A stretch of 64,000 nt of DNA from Prorocentrum cordatum (lineage: Eukaryota > Sar > Dinophyceae > Prorocentrales > Prorocentraceae): assembly GCA_963575745.1 (NCBI GenBank), contig CAUYUJ010000703.1:108501-172500 (forward strand), written 5' to 3'. The stretch's first letter is position 1, and every line of letters starts with the position of its first letter. The position numbers were made by a program, and so were the translations under genes. Positions 22,795-34,557 of this stretch are shown piece after piece. The notes below the pieces were generated by a model. It was not told the DNA's origin and did not search any database. It saw only the letters and a program-made list of their open reading frames with translations.

Positions 22795-23092
22795 TCGCGG
22801 TCGGCTCTGCAAAACCAGCGTATCGCTCGAGACATCCTCAACAAATTCTGAAACCAAGCGTTTCGCTCGAGACATCCCCAACTCTGCAAAACCAGCGTCT
22901 CGCTCGAGACATCCTCAACAAATTCTGAAAAACAAGCGTTTCGCTCGAGACATCCTCAAAAATAATTTCGCCGGCCTCCTTCGACCTCGATATTTATCAG
23001 GGAAAAATTTCGCCGGCCTCCTTCAAATTGGGCACGGGGGACTATGTTTACATACTAAAAGAGAACCCTGGGCCTTTGCCCTTTCCGGGAAA
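22795..23092. repeat. R2 copies followed by an R4 module
   Basis: Four R2 cores (22815-22965) run into R4 (22966-23092), which ends at GCCCTTTCCGGGAA. Confidence 0.8.
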
Positions 23093-23420
23093 AAGAGCGG
23101 ACTGAAATGGGAAGGAGTGGGGAAAGTGCGTAGGAACCTGTCATTGAAGCATGGGGTTTGTGGGGGCGCTGTGGGAAGATGGCGGAGGAGGTCAGAGGGA
23201 GCGCAATTGACTGGATGGGAACGGGGGGAATGGGAGAAGGCTGGACGAGAAGGCAAGGGGGAGTAGAGTTGGGAGGAACAAGGGAAAGCGGGTGGAGCGA
23301 AGTGAAGTGGGAAGGAGTGCGGAAAAGTGTGGAGGAGTGGCGAATAACGAGGGGGACAGGGGAGGTCTGTGGATAGAAGAGGTGGGGGAAACGAATCGAA
23401 TGGACTGGCGGGGGGGGGGG
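23093..23420. repeat. purine-rich tract
   Basis: GGAAGGAGTG, GGGGGAATGGGAGAAGG and similar words, with a strand bias as at 20640-21385. Confidence 0.6.
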
Positions 23421-23870
23421 GCTCTGGCGCGGACCTCGCCTGAAAAGGCCTTCAGGGATGCCTCAAGAGCGTCCACGAGGTGCCCAAGACGGCCGCAAGA
23501 ATGGCCTCCGGAGGACTGAGCGCCCCTGCAGTTCTTGCAGATGGCGTGCCAACGGGCGGCTGCGAATACAAGTCCGCTTCATTTTCGCATCCTGCTTAGA
23601 TCCGCCCAGGCACCTGGCGATCGCTTCCAAGCGACCCAGAGAGCCCCGCAAATCTTAGTGTTTTGCATGGTGCACCTACAGTGAACCATCAGTGAGCCAA
23701 CGATGAACCGTTGTATATACCAAAAAAGAAATACTGAACCTCCACCCTTATCAAAAATTATTGAACATTTGTCCATTCTATTGAAACCGTGGTTCACCAC
23801 GTGTTTTGCCACGGTTCACTGTTGAGCCACTGATCGTTCACTGTACGTTCACTACGCTGTTTGCCACATT
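23421..23870. other. no gene; short inverted repeat
   Basis: 23455-23520 carries a few AAGACGGC-type words. Around 23790-23815, ACCGTGG and CCACGGT form 7-base arms over a short loop (ACCGTGG near 23788, CCACGGT near 23810). No coding signal. Confidence 0.35.
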
Positions 23871-23874
23871 GAAT

Positions 23875-24015
23875 TGGGTGAGCCAAGTGCGTCAGACGCG
23901 CCAAGTGCGCCAGGCGCAGCAGATGCGCAGCGCGTGAAGGTGGGCTGCGTGTGCCCGGCGTATGATACGCACCAGGTGCGACAGGTGCGCCACGCGCGTC
24001 AGGCTCAACAGGACA
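23875..24015. repeat. GCGCCAGGTGCG-like minisatellite
   Basis: Imperfect units of about 9-11 bases (GTGCGCCAGGCGC, GTGCGACAGGTGCG). The complement resembles the array at 45690-45905. Confidence 0.6.
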
Positions 24016-24555
24016 TCCAAGGATGTGGGCCCGCTGACACGACCGATTGCGGCGACGATGGTGGCGATGATGATGGACTGTAAACATGGCTGTTGCGAAC
24101 GTCCGAATTTTGCAACCCCAGCCTTTGTTGTATGTTTCTTTGGCCATGAATTTCAAGGCCTCGCTCGTTACGGCCGCAACAAAGCAGCGCGTGCACGGCA
24201 GTAGCTCTGGAAGCGCCAGCTTCGGAATACGGGCAATACGCGTGTAGATCTTCAGGCGCCGGGAGAGCACGCCCGCCTGTCCATGTGGGAGCGGCGCCGA
24301 ATCGGCGGACAAGCTGGCCAGTGGCTCCAACAGGGCACTCAAACATCCTAGGTGGACAGCGCATTGCGGCATCATTGCGTGATTTCGTTTTCTTTTTTCT
24401 CACGTGCCACACATTGGGACCGCATACGCGCAGGACTGGTTGCGCCCAACAATGCTTGAACACCAGAAGACTGCGAACACCGAGACGCCGGTGGAAACCG
24501 CAGCACCTGTGAACACCACTGCACTTGACAAGCACAAGACCGCAGAACGAGCTCA
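24016..24555. other. no gene seen
   Basis: Mixed-composition spacer with no recognisable coding frame on either strand. Confidence 0.35.
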
Positions 24556-25235
24556 ATTTTGCCCCTCCGTCCATCCTCCATCTTCCCTCCCACTTCCTCC
24601 CTCTGACGAACCCGTCCCCCGTCACTCCTGCCACCCTTGTACCCTTGATCCTTCCTCCTGTCCTCCCTGCATGCATCTGTCCATTACTCCTGAGCCATCG
24701 CGTCTGCATCCCTCATCCATCTATCTTTCGATCCTTCTACCCGTCCATCCCTCCTCTCTCACATTCTTCCGCAATCTCTGCACCAGCCCCTCCACCCACA
24801 AACTCATCCTTCCTGGCTGTTCCCTGCATTCGTCGGGCACCCTGCATCCCTCATTATCTTATCTGTCATCCCCCCTATCCTCCCATCCCTCCTCCCTCAA
24901 TCCCTCATTCCACCGTTCATGTTGCATCCTCCCTTTCCCGATCATCTCGCCATCCCTCATCCTTCCTTCATGCGTCCGTCAATCCCTCCATCCATCAATA
25001 TTTCCTCATTCTTCCCTTTGTCTTCCCTCCCTCGTCACCAATTCCACTAACCATCCGCTTTTCCCTGCTCATGTCTCCTTTCTCCATCCGTCCGCCCCCC
25101 CATTCCCCAATCCTTCCATGTTATCCCCAATCTTCCTTCAATTCGCCCGTCTCCTCCTCCCGCACCACTTCCACCTTCTCCTCCTCCTCCCCGTCCTCCC
25201 TCCTCCTCTCTCCTCCTTCCCCTCCTGGGAAAGAT
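24556..25235. repeat. pyrimidine-rich CCATCCCTCC tract
   Basis: About 680 bases of C/T-rich plus strand built on CATCCCTCC, TTCCTCC and CCATCC words. The Ser/Pro/Leu frames are low complexity, not genes. Confidence 0.75.
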
Positions 25236-25912
25236 CCACAAAAACATATGTAGTGCAGTCCTGGAGTCCTGGACTGCATGCTCCAACACTTCCTGATCAA
25301 AACAATTGGCATGGGGATCGTTTCTGGATGGGCCGATGGGGTTGCGAGACGCGTCACAAATTCTAGGGTGGCCCTTCTGAACATGCTGCAAACAAAACGG
25401 AACATTGCAACGGACCGTACATGGACAAAATATTCGAACCCTCACACACTTGGGGAGGATGTTTATCACCCGACAACCCCCGAAATCATGGCGAAACAAT
25501 TGGCCGGGCAAGTATTGGGCTGCGCACCAGATAGTAATCCTTCTCCAGAGCGAGAATGACAGCCGAAGGAAGAAGAGAAAGAGTCGAGACGCAAGGTCGG
25601 CGGATGTCTGGGCATCAGGGCTTCCCTACCACAAGAGAGAAGGCCAGCCTGTCTTCGTCGGCGCAGCAGCGCTGAGTGCCTAAGCATCCACCAATCGTTC
25701 ACTCGCCACTCGCTGGGGGGATCCTTGTTGTTTCTTCCTAGATTTGGGGGGTCCCTTGGGGGGCATCTTGTGCCGCAAGGTTCGAACTTATTGTCCACGT
25801 ACGGGAGGACAAGGAGACCAACACGAACATCGTGCCGAACCTAGGGGAGCCGTATGCGAGATGCATGGAGGGGATTGGTTTTACGTGTATTTTGTCGACG
25901 CAAACGGCGCCA
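25236..25912. other. no gene; 3' flank of the glycosyltransferase-like gene
   Basis: 25236-25275 holds a short inverted repeat (CAGTCCTGGAGTCCTGGACTG). The rest is unique sequence. 25317-25365 resembles 1196-1245. Confidence 0.4.
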
Positions 25913-27358
25913 TCAAACAACACTCGTGCCACCTGTCACCCAGCTTTCCTCGACCAGCGCTTCGGGCCCATGATGCCGAAGAAAATGATGCCTCAGCAAT
26001 GACATGAACTTGCTCCCATGCAAGGCGCACCGCGCGCACTCTTCGGCCCTGCAGAGCACTAGTTTCTCGCCCCCGCGCGCGATAATGGCGTCCCAGATGC
26101 TGACGTAGGACGGGGGCACTCTCCTTAGGTCATACCCCGCTTTAGTTGCCATAATCTCGATCTTAGTGAAGCCGGCGTCAATGAGCATCTTGCGTGCCGC
26201 AGGGAACGTCGGCTCTCGTCCTATCTTCAAGGCGCCGCTGCCCCACAATGAGGGCATGGCGCTAATGTTGAACGGCATGTCGGAGACCAGCACGAGGCGC
26301 TTGCCAGACTTGATTGAATGGGCCCTGATGTGTGACAAGAGCTCCTGCGCGCATTGTGTGTAGTTGATGTCGGCCACCGCCTCCGATCGCCAATTGTACA
26401 CGACATAATTCCCCGCGTGCCCGCCAGTTGATGGGCGCAGCCCGTTTGCGGCCAAGATGCGCTCAACCTCTGCTTCACGGGCCGCGGAAAAATTGAATTG
26501 CGGCCAATTGTCCGCTCGGCCAGGGTGTGAGATCGTTGCCTCGGGGACGGGAGACATGAGATTGTCGATGCGGGCCGTGCTCAGCTGGGTGTGCTGTACG
26601 ACGACGCGATCCGCACTCAGCGCCTCGACTCCAACGGAGCGACATGAAGACACAGCGTCTGTCCATTCCTGTATTGTCTTCGGCGCCATGTCGCCTGCGC
26701 AGGAAGGAAGGCTGCACATTGAAAACCGAACGCATTGATCCGAGTCGAGCTCGGCGTCGAAGGGTGTCAAGCCCCAATCTGTCAGGTCGAACAGGTCAGC
26801 GAATGATTTCGCACCCCCATGCTTGCAACTCGTGCTCCTGCCACTCGTCAGGTTCACACATGGAATGGTGACTACGTGGTTTGTGGAGCCCGCCAAGTAC
26901 TGCAACTCACGCAGGGCCCTGGGCCAGGCTGCCATGCCCTCTACCATGTCGTTCACGACGACACGTTTCTGCTGCTCAAGGCCAATCTTGCCAACGTCTT
27001 GAAGAGACGGGGAGGGCGTCTGAGGGCGCGACAACAGGCGCAACACGATCACAGTCGCGCCCACTGCCAGAAGCGTGGGGACAAGACACAACATCCCTGT
27101 CCTGCGGTGCGGCCGCCCTGAGCTCTCAGCGTCGCTTTCGCCTCCTGCCTCCGACCAGAGATACTTTGGCCTGAACCCTTCAGGAGAAGAGATGGACGGG
27201 AACTGCATGTTCAGGCGCGGGCTCAGCCAATCTCGCCAGTGCCAAAATCGCTTCAGCTTCACACTAAATGAGCCCGCACGGCTTGGGCCCAGACAGCTGC
27301 GGACGTCGAGGGGCAGGGAGCGTCGAGAGCGTCGAGAGGCAGTCAGCCGATGGCACAT
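25913..27358 (-). CDS. type II membrane protein, glycosyltransferase-like (possible O-fucosyltransferase fold)
   Basis: I chose the first ATG of an open frame that reaches back to 27424, giving 481 residues and a TGA stop. Residues about 88-109 form a single hydrophobic span (MLCLVPTLLAVGATVIV and following), preceded by basic residues (RPHRR). The N-terminus would therefore be cytosolic and the rest lumenal. The lumenal part has four N-x-S/T sequons (NLT, NFS, NYT, NIS) and many cysteines, as expected for a secretory-pathway enzyme. The passage YVVYNWRSE, then LVLVSDMPFN, then SIWDAIIARG and LCRAEECARCALHGSKFM, recalls GDP-fucose protein O-fucosyltransferase-like proteins; this is inference from pattern only. 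A further in-frame ATG lies at 27208. It has no coding neighbour and lies between two repeat blocks. It is the only uninterrupted ordinary gene I can support here. Confidence 0.6.
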   Translation of the reverse strand: MCHRLTASRRSRRSLPLDVRSCLGPSRAGSFSVKLKRFWHWRDWLSPRLNMQFPSISSPEGFRPKYLWSEAGGESDAESSGRPHRRTGMLCLVPTLLAVGATVIVLRLLSRPQTPSPSLQDVGKIGLEQQKRVVVNDMVEGMAAWPRALRELQYLAGSTNHVVTIPCVNLTSGRSTSCKHGGAKSFADLFDLTDWGLTPFDAELDSDQCVRFSMCSLPSCAGDMAPKTIQEWTDAVSSCRSVGVEALSADRVVVQHTQLSTARIDNLMSPVPEATISHPGRADNWPQFNFSAAREAEVERILAANGLRPSTGGHAGNYVVYNWRSEAVADINYTQCAQELLSHIRAHSIKSGKRLVLVSDMPFNISAMPSLWGSGALKIGREPTFPAARKMLIDAGFTKIEIMATKAGYDLRRVPPSYVSIWDAIIARGGEKLVLCRAEECARCALHGSKFMSLLRHHFLRHHGPEALVEESWVTGGTSVV

Positions 27359-27434
27359 CCAAGCAGTGCATGTGGGGCTGCGATGCTGGACAGATCCTAG
27401 AGAATGTGAGCGCGGAAACAACACACAATAGCAT
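27264..27434 (-). other. alternative hydrophobic frame overlapping the 5' end of the gene
   Basis: Starting at an ATG at 27434, this frame reads MLLCVVSALTF, a signal-peptide-like core, then loses character and stops within the neighbouring gene's 5' part. It could be an upstream exon or upstream reading frame of the gene at 25913-27358. It could also be chance. Confidence 0.2.
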
Positions 27435-27830
27435 TGCCAATGCCGGGAGGGGGCGCTGGCGCCAATGTCGCTTCAGGGTAAGTTCCACCAGCCCTCTGGG
27501 CGTACAGTCGGGCTGCTGAAAGAAGGAACGACAAACAAGGAACGAACCCCCTTCTTGACCTCAGCAGCGCCTGCGAGCACGAGGAGGGCTAGAGGACCAG
27601 CCATGGAAGGACCCAAGGAACATCGAGCCCCTTCCGAATCCAAACTGTTTCTTATTTCAGCGTCTTGGCTGCAGGTGGTGTAGGGAGGCTCCTCTTCCAA
27701 CCCCCTTCTTCCCCTTCAGGGAGAGGTTTATGACTGTTCCTTATTCATCTACACCCGCTCCCCCCCTGGCCGGCGTCCAACCAAGAACCATGCCGACACC
27801 ATGGGAGTCCGCCCCCCACCATCCATGTCA
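27435..27830. other. upstream flank of the glycosyltransferase-like gene
   Basis: No second gene seen. No TATA element or spliced-leader relict was recognised in this stretch. Confidence 0.35.
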
Positions 27831-29515
27831 ACATGATCGACCCACGAACCCGGAAAGCAATATAGAAATGTAAGCCATGGCAACTGTTCAAAGACACGTG
27901 ATTGGGCGACGGGCAAATGCAATGCAGAATGTATCGATCTTAATGTACTGTGCCAGGGGCTGTGCTGTGCTGCACCGTGCTGAACTGCGATGTTCCATAC
28001 CGCGATTGTGCTCTACATAGCGTCGTGGATCGAGTCTTCCTTAACATCCGAGTCCTGACCGAATTGATCTGGATCTTAAGCTCGAGCTGACTGAGCAGAT
28101 GGTAGCTGCCCCAGAACCAATCGACAGAGGGGACATGCCAGGAGGACGCGCCGCGGAACATCCCAAAGGACACGCCAAGCGACGTGCCAGGGGACGTGCC
28201 ATGGGCACGCACCGCGTGACGTGCCAAGCGGACGCGCTACGGAACGTGCCAATGGACGTGCCGCGGGACGTGCCAGGGGGCGCGCCACGCGACGTGCCAG
28301 GGGGACTCGCCAAGGGACGCCCCAGGAAACGTGCCAAGTTGCAATGCTGAGTGTATCGATCTTGATGTACCATGCCGAAATCTGTGCTGTGCTGCGCCGT
28401 GCTGAACTGCGATGTGCCATGCCGCGATTGTGCTCTAGATAGCGTTGTGGATCGAGTCCTCGTTGCATCCGAGTCCTGACCGAACTGATCTGGATCTTAA
28501 GCTCGAGCTGACTGAGCAGATGGTAGCTGCCCCAGAACCAATCGACAGGGGGACATGCCAGGAGGACGCGCCGCGGAACATCCCAAAGGACACGCCAAGC
28601 GACGTGCCAGGGGACGTGCCATGGGCACGCACCGCGTGACGTGCCAAGCGGACGCGCTACGGAACGTGCCAATGGACGTGCCGCGGGACGTGCCAGGGGA
28701 CGCGCCACGCGACGTGCCAGGGGGACTCGCCAAGGGACGCCCCACGGAACGTGCCAAGTTGCAATGCTGAGTGTATCGATCTTGATGTACCATGCCGAAA
28801 TCTGTGCTGTGATGCGCCGTGCTGAACTGCGATGTGCCATGCCGCGATTGTGCTCTAGATAGCGTTGTGGATCGAGTCCTCTTTGCATCCGAGTCCTGAC
28901 CGAACTGATCTGGATCTTAAGCTCGAGCTGCCTGAACACATAGTAGCTGCCCCAGAACTAATCGACAGGGGGACATGCCAGGAGGACGCGCCGCGGAACG
29001 TCCCAAGGGACGCGCCAAGCGACGTGCCAGGGGACGTGCCATGGGCACGCACCGCGTGACGTGCCAAGCGGACGCGCTACGGAACGTGCCAATGGATGTG
29101 CCACGGGATGTGCCAGGGGACGCGCCACGCGACGTGCCAGGGGGACTCGCCAAGGGACGCCCCACGGAACGTGCCAAGGAACGTGCCAAGTTGCAATGCT
29201 GAGTCTATCGATCTTGATGTACTGTGCCGAAGTCTGTGCTGTGCTGCGCCGTGCTGACTTGCGATGTGCCATGCCGCGATTGTGCTCTATAGCCTCGTGG
29301 ATCGAGTCCTCCTTTGCATCCGAGTCCTGATCTGAATCTTAAGCTCGAGCTGCCTGAACACATAGTAGCTGCCCCAGAGCTAATAGACAGAGGGGACATG
29401 CCAGGAGGACGCGCCTCGGAACGTCCCAAGGGACGCGCCAAGCGACGTGCCAGGGGACGTGCCATGGGCACGCACCGCGGGACGTGCCAAGGGGACGCGC
29501 TACGGAACGTGCTGG
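27831..29515. repeat. R1 tandem array, four units
   Basis: Unit boundaries recur at about 410 bases: the motif GTCCTGACCGAACTGATCTG starts near 28053, 28475 and 28885. Only the first unit has the GACCCACGAACCCGG head. The middle units are nearly identical, for example 28130-28330 versus 28550-28750, which indicates recent amplification. The fourth has a 6-base deletion in GTCCTGACCGAACTGA and runs into R2. Confidence 0.88.
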
Positions 29516-30067
29516 GGACAAGCGTTTCGCTCGAGACATCCTGCCAACATCCTCAGAATTCCTGCGCGCGGGGCGCGGACGCGCGAGACATCCTCGAAAT
29601 TCTTGCGAGCGGGACGTGTAAACAAGCATTTCGCCTGAGACATCCTCTGAATTCTGGACCCCCACGAGGCCCCCCACGAGGCCCCCGCTGGATACATCCC
29701 CCAATTTTGCAAAACCAGCGGTTCGCTCGAAACGTCTTCAACAAATTATGAAAGACAAGCATTTCCGCTCGAGACATCCTGCCAAAATTCAAGGACATCC
29801 TAGCAAAACAAACGAATTAGTCGAGACATCCTCGAAATGCCTGCGCGCGGGACGCGGCACGCGCGAAACATCATCGGAATTCCTGCGCGCGGGGCGCTTT
29901 TCCGCGTCGCGGTCGGCTCTGCAAAACCAGCGTTTCGCTCGAGACATCCTCAACAAATTCTGAAAACAAGCGTTTCGCTCGAGACATCCCCAACTCTGCA
30001 AAACTAGCGTTTCGCTCGAGACATCCTCAACAAATTCTGAAAAACAAGCGTTTCGCTAGGGACATCC
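29516..30067. repeat. R2 array
   Basis: R2 cores are separated by CTGCGCGCGGGGCGCG and GAATTAGTCGAGACATCCTC linkers. This second flavour of linker is shared with the 35.9-43.5 kb region. Confidence 0.8.
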
Positions 30068-30200
30068 TCAATTGTTAATTCGCCGGCCCTACGCGACCTC
30101 GTTATTTATCGCAAAAGAAATTCGCCGGCCCTACAGCCGTCAGATCTGGGGGTAAACCAACTGAAAGTTGAACCCTGGGCCTGCGCCCTTTCCGGGAAAA
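30068..30200. repeat. R4 module
   Basis: AATTCGCCGGCCCTACGCGA and AATTCGCCGGCCCTACAGCC flank the ATTTATCGCAAAAGA core. It ends at GCCCTTTCCGGGAA. Confidence 0.8.
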
Positions 30201-30282
30201 AGCAATACAGACCGCACTCTGCCTCCACATTTGGAGCATGCGCGGCCAACCCCATGCGGCCCCCCCTCCACCATCCCTGTCA

Positions 30283-31135
30283 ACATGATCGACCCACGAA
30301 CCCGGAAAGGAATATAGAGATGTGACGCATGGCAACGTTTTCAAAGACACCTGATTGGGTGACGGGCAAGTGCAATGCTGATTGTATCGATCTGGATGTA
30401 CCGTGCCGAGGGCTGTGCTGTGCTGCACCGTGCTGAAATTGCGATGTGCCATGCCGCGGTTGTGCTTTATAGCGTCGTGGATCGAGTCTTCCTTTGCATC
30501 CGAGTCCTGACCGAACTGATCTGGATCTTCGGCTCGAGCTGTCTGAGCAGATGGTAGCTGCCCCAGAGCTAATTGACAGGGGGACATGCCAGGAGGACGC
30601 GCCGCGGAACGTCCCAAGGGACGCGCCAAGCGACGTGCCAAGGGACGTGCCATGTGGTCGCACCGTAGGACGTGCCAAGGTGACGCGCTATGGAACGTGC
30701 CAATGGATGTGCCACGGGATGTGCCAGGGGACGCGCCACGCGACGTGCCAGGAGGACTCGCCAAGGGACGCCCCACGGAACGTGCCAAGGAACGTGCCAG
30801 GTTGCAATGCTGATTGTATCGATCTGGATGTACCGTGCCGAAGTCTGTGCTGTGCTGCACCGTGCTGAACTGCGATGTGCCATGCCGCGATTGTGCTCTA
30901 TAGCGTCGTGGATCAAGTCCTCCTTTGCATCCGAGTCCTGACCGAACTGATCTGGATCTTAAGCTCGAGCTGCCTGAGCACATAGTATCTGTCGCAAAGC
31001 TAATTGACAGGGGGGCATGCCAGGAGGACGCGCCGCGGAACGTCTCAAAGGACTCGCCAGGCGACATGCCAGGGGGCGTGCCATGGGGACGCACCGCGGG
31101 ACGTGCCAAGGGGACGCGCTACGGAACGTGCTGGG
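30283..31135. repeat. R1 tandem, two units
   Basis: The head is at 30283. The second unit begins near 30806 without a head. The 10-11 base GTGCCA array is present in both. Confidence 0.85.
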
Positions 31136-31767
31136 GACAAGCGTTTCGCTCGAGACATCCTGTCAAACTCATCATTCTAGACATCCGCCTGAGCGACCTG
31201 GACACGTGACAACAAACGTTTCGCTCAACACATTCTCAACACATTCTCATGCTAGACATCCGCCTGGGCGAACTGGACACGTGAAAACAAGTAGTTCGCT
31301 CGAGACATCCTCAACACATCTTCGTGTGAGACGTCCGCCTGGGTGACCTGTACACGTGAAAACAAGCGTATCTCTCGAGACATTCTCAACGCATCCTCAT
31401 GCTAGGCATCCGCCTGGGCAACCTGGACACGTGCAAACAAGTATCTCGATCGAGACATTCTCAACACCTCCTCATTCTAGACATCCGCCTGGGCGACGAG
31501 GACGCGTGAAACCAAGCGTCTCGCTCGAGACATCCTCAACAAATCCTGGCGCTTGACCTCTGCCTGGGCAACCTGGAGGTGTGAAACCAAGCGTCTCGCT
31601 TGAGAAATCCTCAAGACCTGGGCACGTGAAACCAAGCATCACTTGAGAGATCCTCTAAATTCTGGTCCCCAGGAGAGGACAATATATAACACAAAACAAG
31701 CGTTTCGCTCGAGAAATCCTCAACAAATTCTGAAAAACAAGCGTTTCGCTAGGGACATCCTCAAATT
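31136..31767. repeat. R2 array
   Basis: Cores with GACATCCGCCTGGGCGA linkers, closely paralleling 14581-15200. For example, GTCAAAC...CATTCTAGACATCCGCC here corresponds to the 14.6 kb copy. Confidence 0.78.
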
Positions 31768-31895
31768 TTAGTTAGCCGGCCCTCTTCCCACTCGTTATTT
31801 ATCGCAAAAGAAATCCGCCGGCCCTCTTCCCGTCAAAACTGAAGGGGAAACCTCTAAAAGAGAACCCTGGGTCGGAAGCCCTTTTTGGGAAAAAT
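31768..31895. repeat. R4 module, abutting an R1 head
   Basis: The terminal CCCTTTTTGGGAAAAATGAT runs directly into the head of the next R1 (GACCCACGAACCCGGAAAGG). Confidence 0.8.
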
Positions 31896-32870
31896 GATCG
31901 ACCCACGAACCCGGAAAGGAATATAGAAGTGTAAGGCATTGCAACATTTCAAAGACACCTGATTGGACGACGGGCACATGCAATGCTGAATGTATCGATG
32001 ATGATGTACTGTGCTGAGGGCTGTGCTGTGCTACGCCGTGCTGAACTGCGATGTGCCATGCCGCGATTGTGCTCTATATAGCGTTGTGGATCGAGTCCTC
32101 CCTGGCATCCGAGTCCTCACCGAACTGATCTGGATCGTAAGCTCGAGCTGCCTGAGCAGATGGTAGCTGCCCCAGAACTAATCGACAGAGGGAACATGCC
32201 AGGAGGACGCGCCGCGGAACGTCCCAAGGGACGCGCCAGGCGACGTGCCAGGGGACGTGCCATGGGGACGCACCGCGGGACGTGCCAAGGGGACGCGCTA
32301 CGGAACGTGCCAATGGACGTGCCGAGGGACGTGCCAGGGGACGCGCCGCGCGACGTGCCAGGTGGACTCGCCACGGAACGCGCCAAGGAACGTGCCAAGG
32401 TGCATAGTTGAGTGTATCGATCTTGATGTACCGTGCCGACGGCTGTGCTGTGCTGGGCCGTGCTGAACTGCGATGTGCCATGCCGCGATTGTGCTCTATA
32501 TAGCGTTGTGGATCGAGTCCTCCCTGGCATCCGAGTCCTCACCGAACTGATCTGGATCGTAAGCTCGAGCTGCCTGAGCAGATGGTAGCTGCCCCAGAAC
32601 TAATCGACAGAGGGAACATGCCAAGAGGACGCGCCGCGGAACGTCCCAAGGGACGCGCCAGGCGACGTGCCAGGGGACGTGCCATGGGCCCGCACCGCGG
32701 GACGTGCCAAGGGGACGCGCTACGGAACGTGCCAATGGACGTGCACCGCGCGACGTGCCAGGGGACTCGCCACGGGACGCTCCGCGGAACGTGCCAGGCA
32801 ACATGCCAGGCTGCAATGCTAAGGGTATCGATATTGATGTACCGTGCCGAGGGCTGTGCTGTGCCTGGGC
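31896..32870. repeat. R1 tandem, two units
   Basis: 32040-32400 and 32460-32760 are near-identical, including CTCTATATAGCGTTGTGGAT and CCTGGCATCCGAGTCCTCAC. That variant is also close to 44.1 kb. Confidence 0.85.
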
Positions 32871-33510
32871 GACCTGGACACGTGAAAACACGTGCTTCGC
32901 TCAAGACGTTGTCAGCACATCCTCATGCTAGACATCCGCCTGGGCAACCTGGACACGTGCAAACAAGCGTCTCGCTCGAGACATCCTCAACAAATGCTCA
33001 TGCTAGACATCCGCCTGGGCGACCTGGACACGTGAAAACAAGCCTCTGGTTCGAGACATCCTCAACAAATCCTCATGCTAGACATCTGTCTGGGCCACCT
33101 GGAGGCGTGAAACCAAGCGTCTCGCTCGAGACATCCTCAAGACCTGGGCACGTGAAAACAAGCAATCCACTTGAGAGATCCTCAGAATTCAGGCCCCCAG
33201 GAGAGGACAATCTATAACACAAAAAAAGCGTTTCGCTCGAGACATCCTCACCATTTTCTGAAAAACAAGCGTTTCGCTCGAGACATCCTCAATTTTTAAT
33301 TCGCCGGCCCTACGCGACCTCGTTATTTATCGCAAAAGAAATTCGCCGGCCCTACAGCCGTCAAAACCGGGGGGAAACCAACTAAAAGAGAACCCTGGGC
33401 TCAGGCCCTTTCCGGGAACAAGCGTTTCGCTCGAGACATCCTGCCAAAATCCAAAGAATTCCTGGCAAAACAAGCGAATTAGTCGAGACATCCTCAACAA
33501 ATTATTTAAA
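32871..33510. repeat. R2 array with one R4 module inside
   Basis: R2 cores occupy 32880-33290, R4 lies at 33290-33415, and two further R2-like copies follow to 33510. Confidence 0.78.
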
Positions 33511-34557
33511 ACATGATGGACCCACGAACCCGGAAAGGGATATAGACATGTGGAGCATGGACACGTTTTCATGATACCCAACTGGGCAACACCTCACGAA
33601 ACATCCCACGAGACACCTCACGAAACATCCCACGAGACACCTCACGAAACATTCCACGAGACACCTCACGAAACATTCACGAGACACCCCGCGAAACATT
33701 CCACGAGACACCCCACGAAACATTCCACGACGACAGGCAACCACTCAACCAAGGCGGTGTGGTCGTGCTGGGGAGTGGTCGTGCTGGGGCTGTGGTCGTG
33801 CTGGGGTGTGGTCGTGCGTGGGGGGTGGTCGTGCGTGGGGGGGTGGTCGTGCTGGGGTGGTCGTGCTGGGGCGTGGTCGTGCTGGGGTGGGGCGTGGTCG
33901 TGCTGGGGTGGGGCGTGGTCGTGCTGGGGCGTGGTCGTGCTGGTCGTGCGTGGTCGTGCTGGGGTGTGGTCGTGCTGTGTGTGGTCGTGCTGGGGTGCGG
34001 TCGTGCTGGGGTGTGGTGCTCGTGCTGGGGTGGTCGTGCTGGGGTGGGTCGTGCTGGGGGGTCGTGCGGGTCGTGCTGGGGTGGGGTCGTGCTGGGGTCT
34101 GGTCGTGCTGGGGTGTGGTCGTGCTGGGGTATGGTCGTGCTAGGGTGGGGTCGTGCATTTCGCTCGAGACATCCTGCCAAAATTCCAGGAAATCGTACAA
34201 AAACAAAGGAATTAGTCGAGACATCATCGAAATTCCTTCGCGCGGGGCGCTTTTCCGCGTCGCGGTCGGCTCTGCAAAACAAGCGTTTCGCTCGAGACAT
34301 CCTCGGCAAACTCTGCGGAGCAAGCGTTTCGCTCGAGACATCCTCAACACACGAAAAAGTGGCCCGCACCCTGTGATTTATCGATCGGGATTTCAAAAAC
34401 AAGCGTTTCGCTCGAGACATCCTCAAATTTTAATTCGCCGGCCTCCTTCGACCTCGTTATTTATCAGGGAAAAAATTCGCCGGCCTCCCTCAAGTTGGCA
34501 CCGGGGGACAGGTTTACCTACTAAAAGAGAACCCTGGGCCGGCGCCCTTTCCGGGAA
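33511..34557. repeat. higher-order unit 1 (R3, minisatellite, R2, R4)
   Basis: Order: R3 head and 19-base array (33511-33740), junction word CGACAGGCAACCACTCAACC, minisatellite (33759-34154), four R2 cores including GGCAAACTCTGCGGAGCAAG (34155-34345), GCCCGCACCCTGTGATTTAT (34363-34390), R2, then R4 (34428-34557). The minisatellite here is irregular, with truncated units such as GTCGTGCGTGG. Confidence 0.88.

Noticed and set aside
21553-22851. Long Thr/Pro/His-rich (minus) and Gly/Trp/Val-rich (plus) open frames
   Set aside because: They are forced by a 16-base repeat whose units contain no stop codons in any frame. Similar frames recur in all arrays of the unit.
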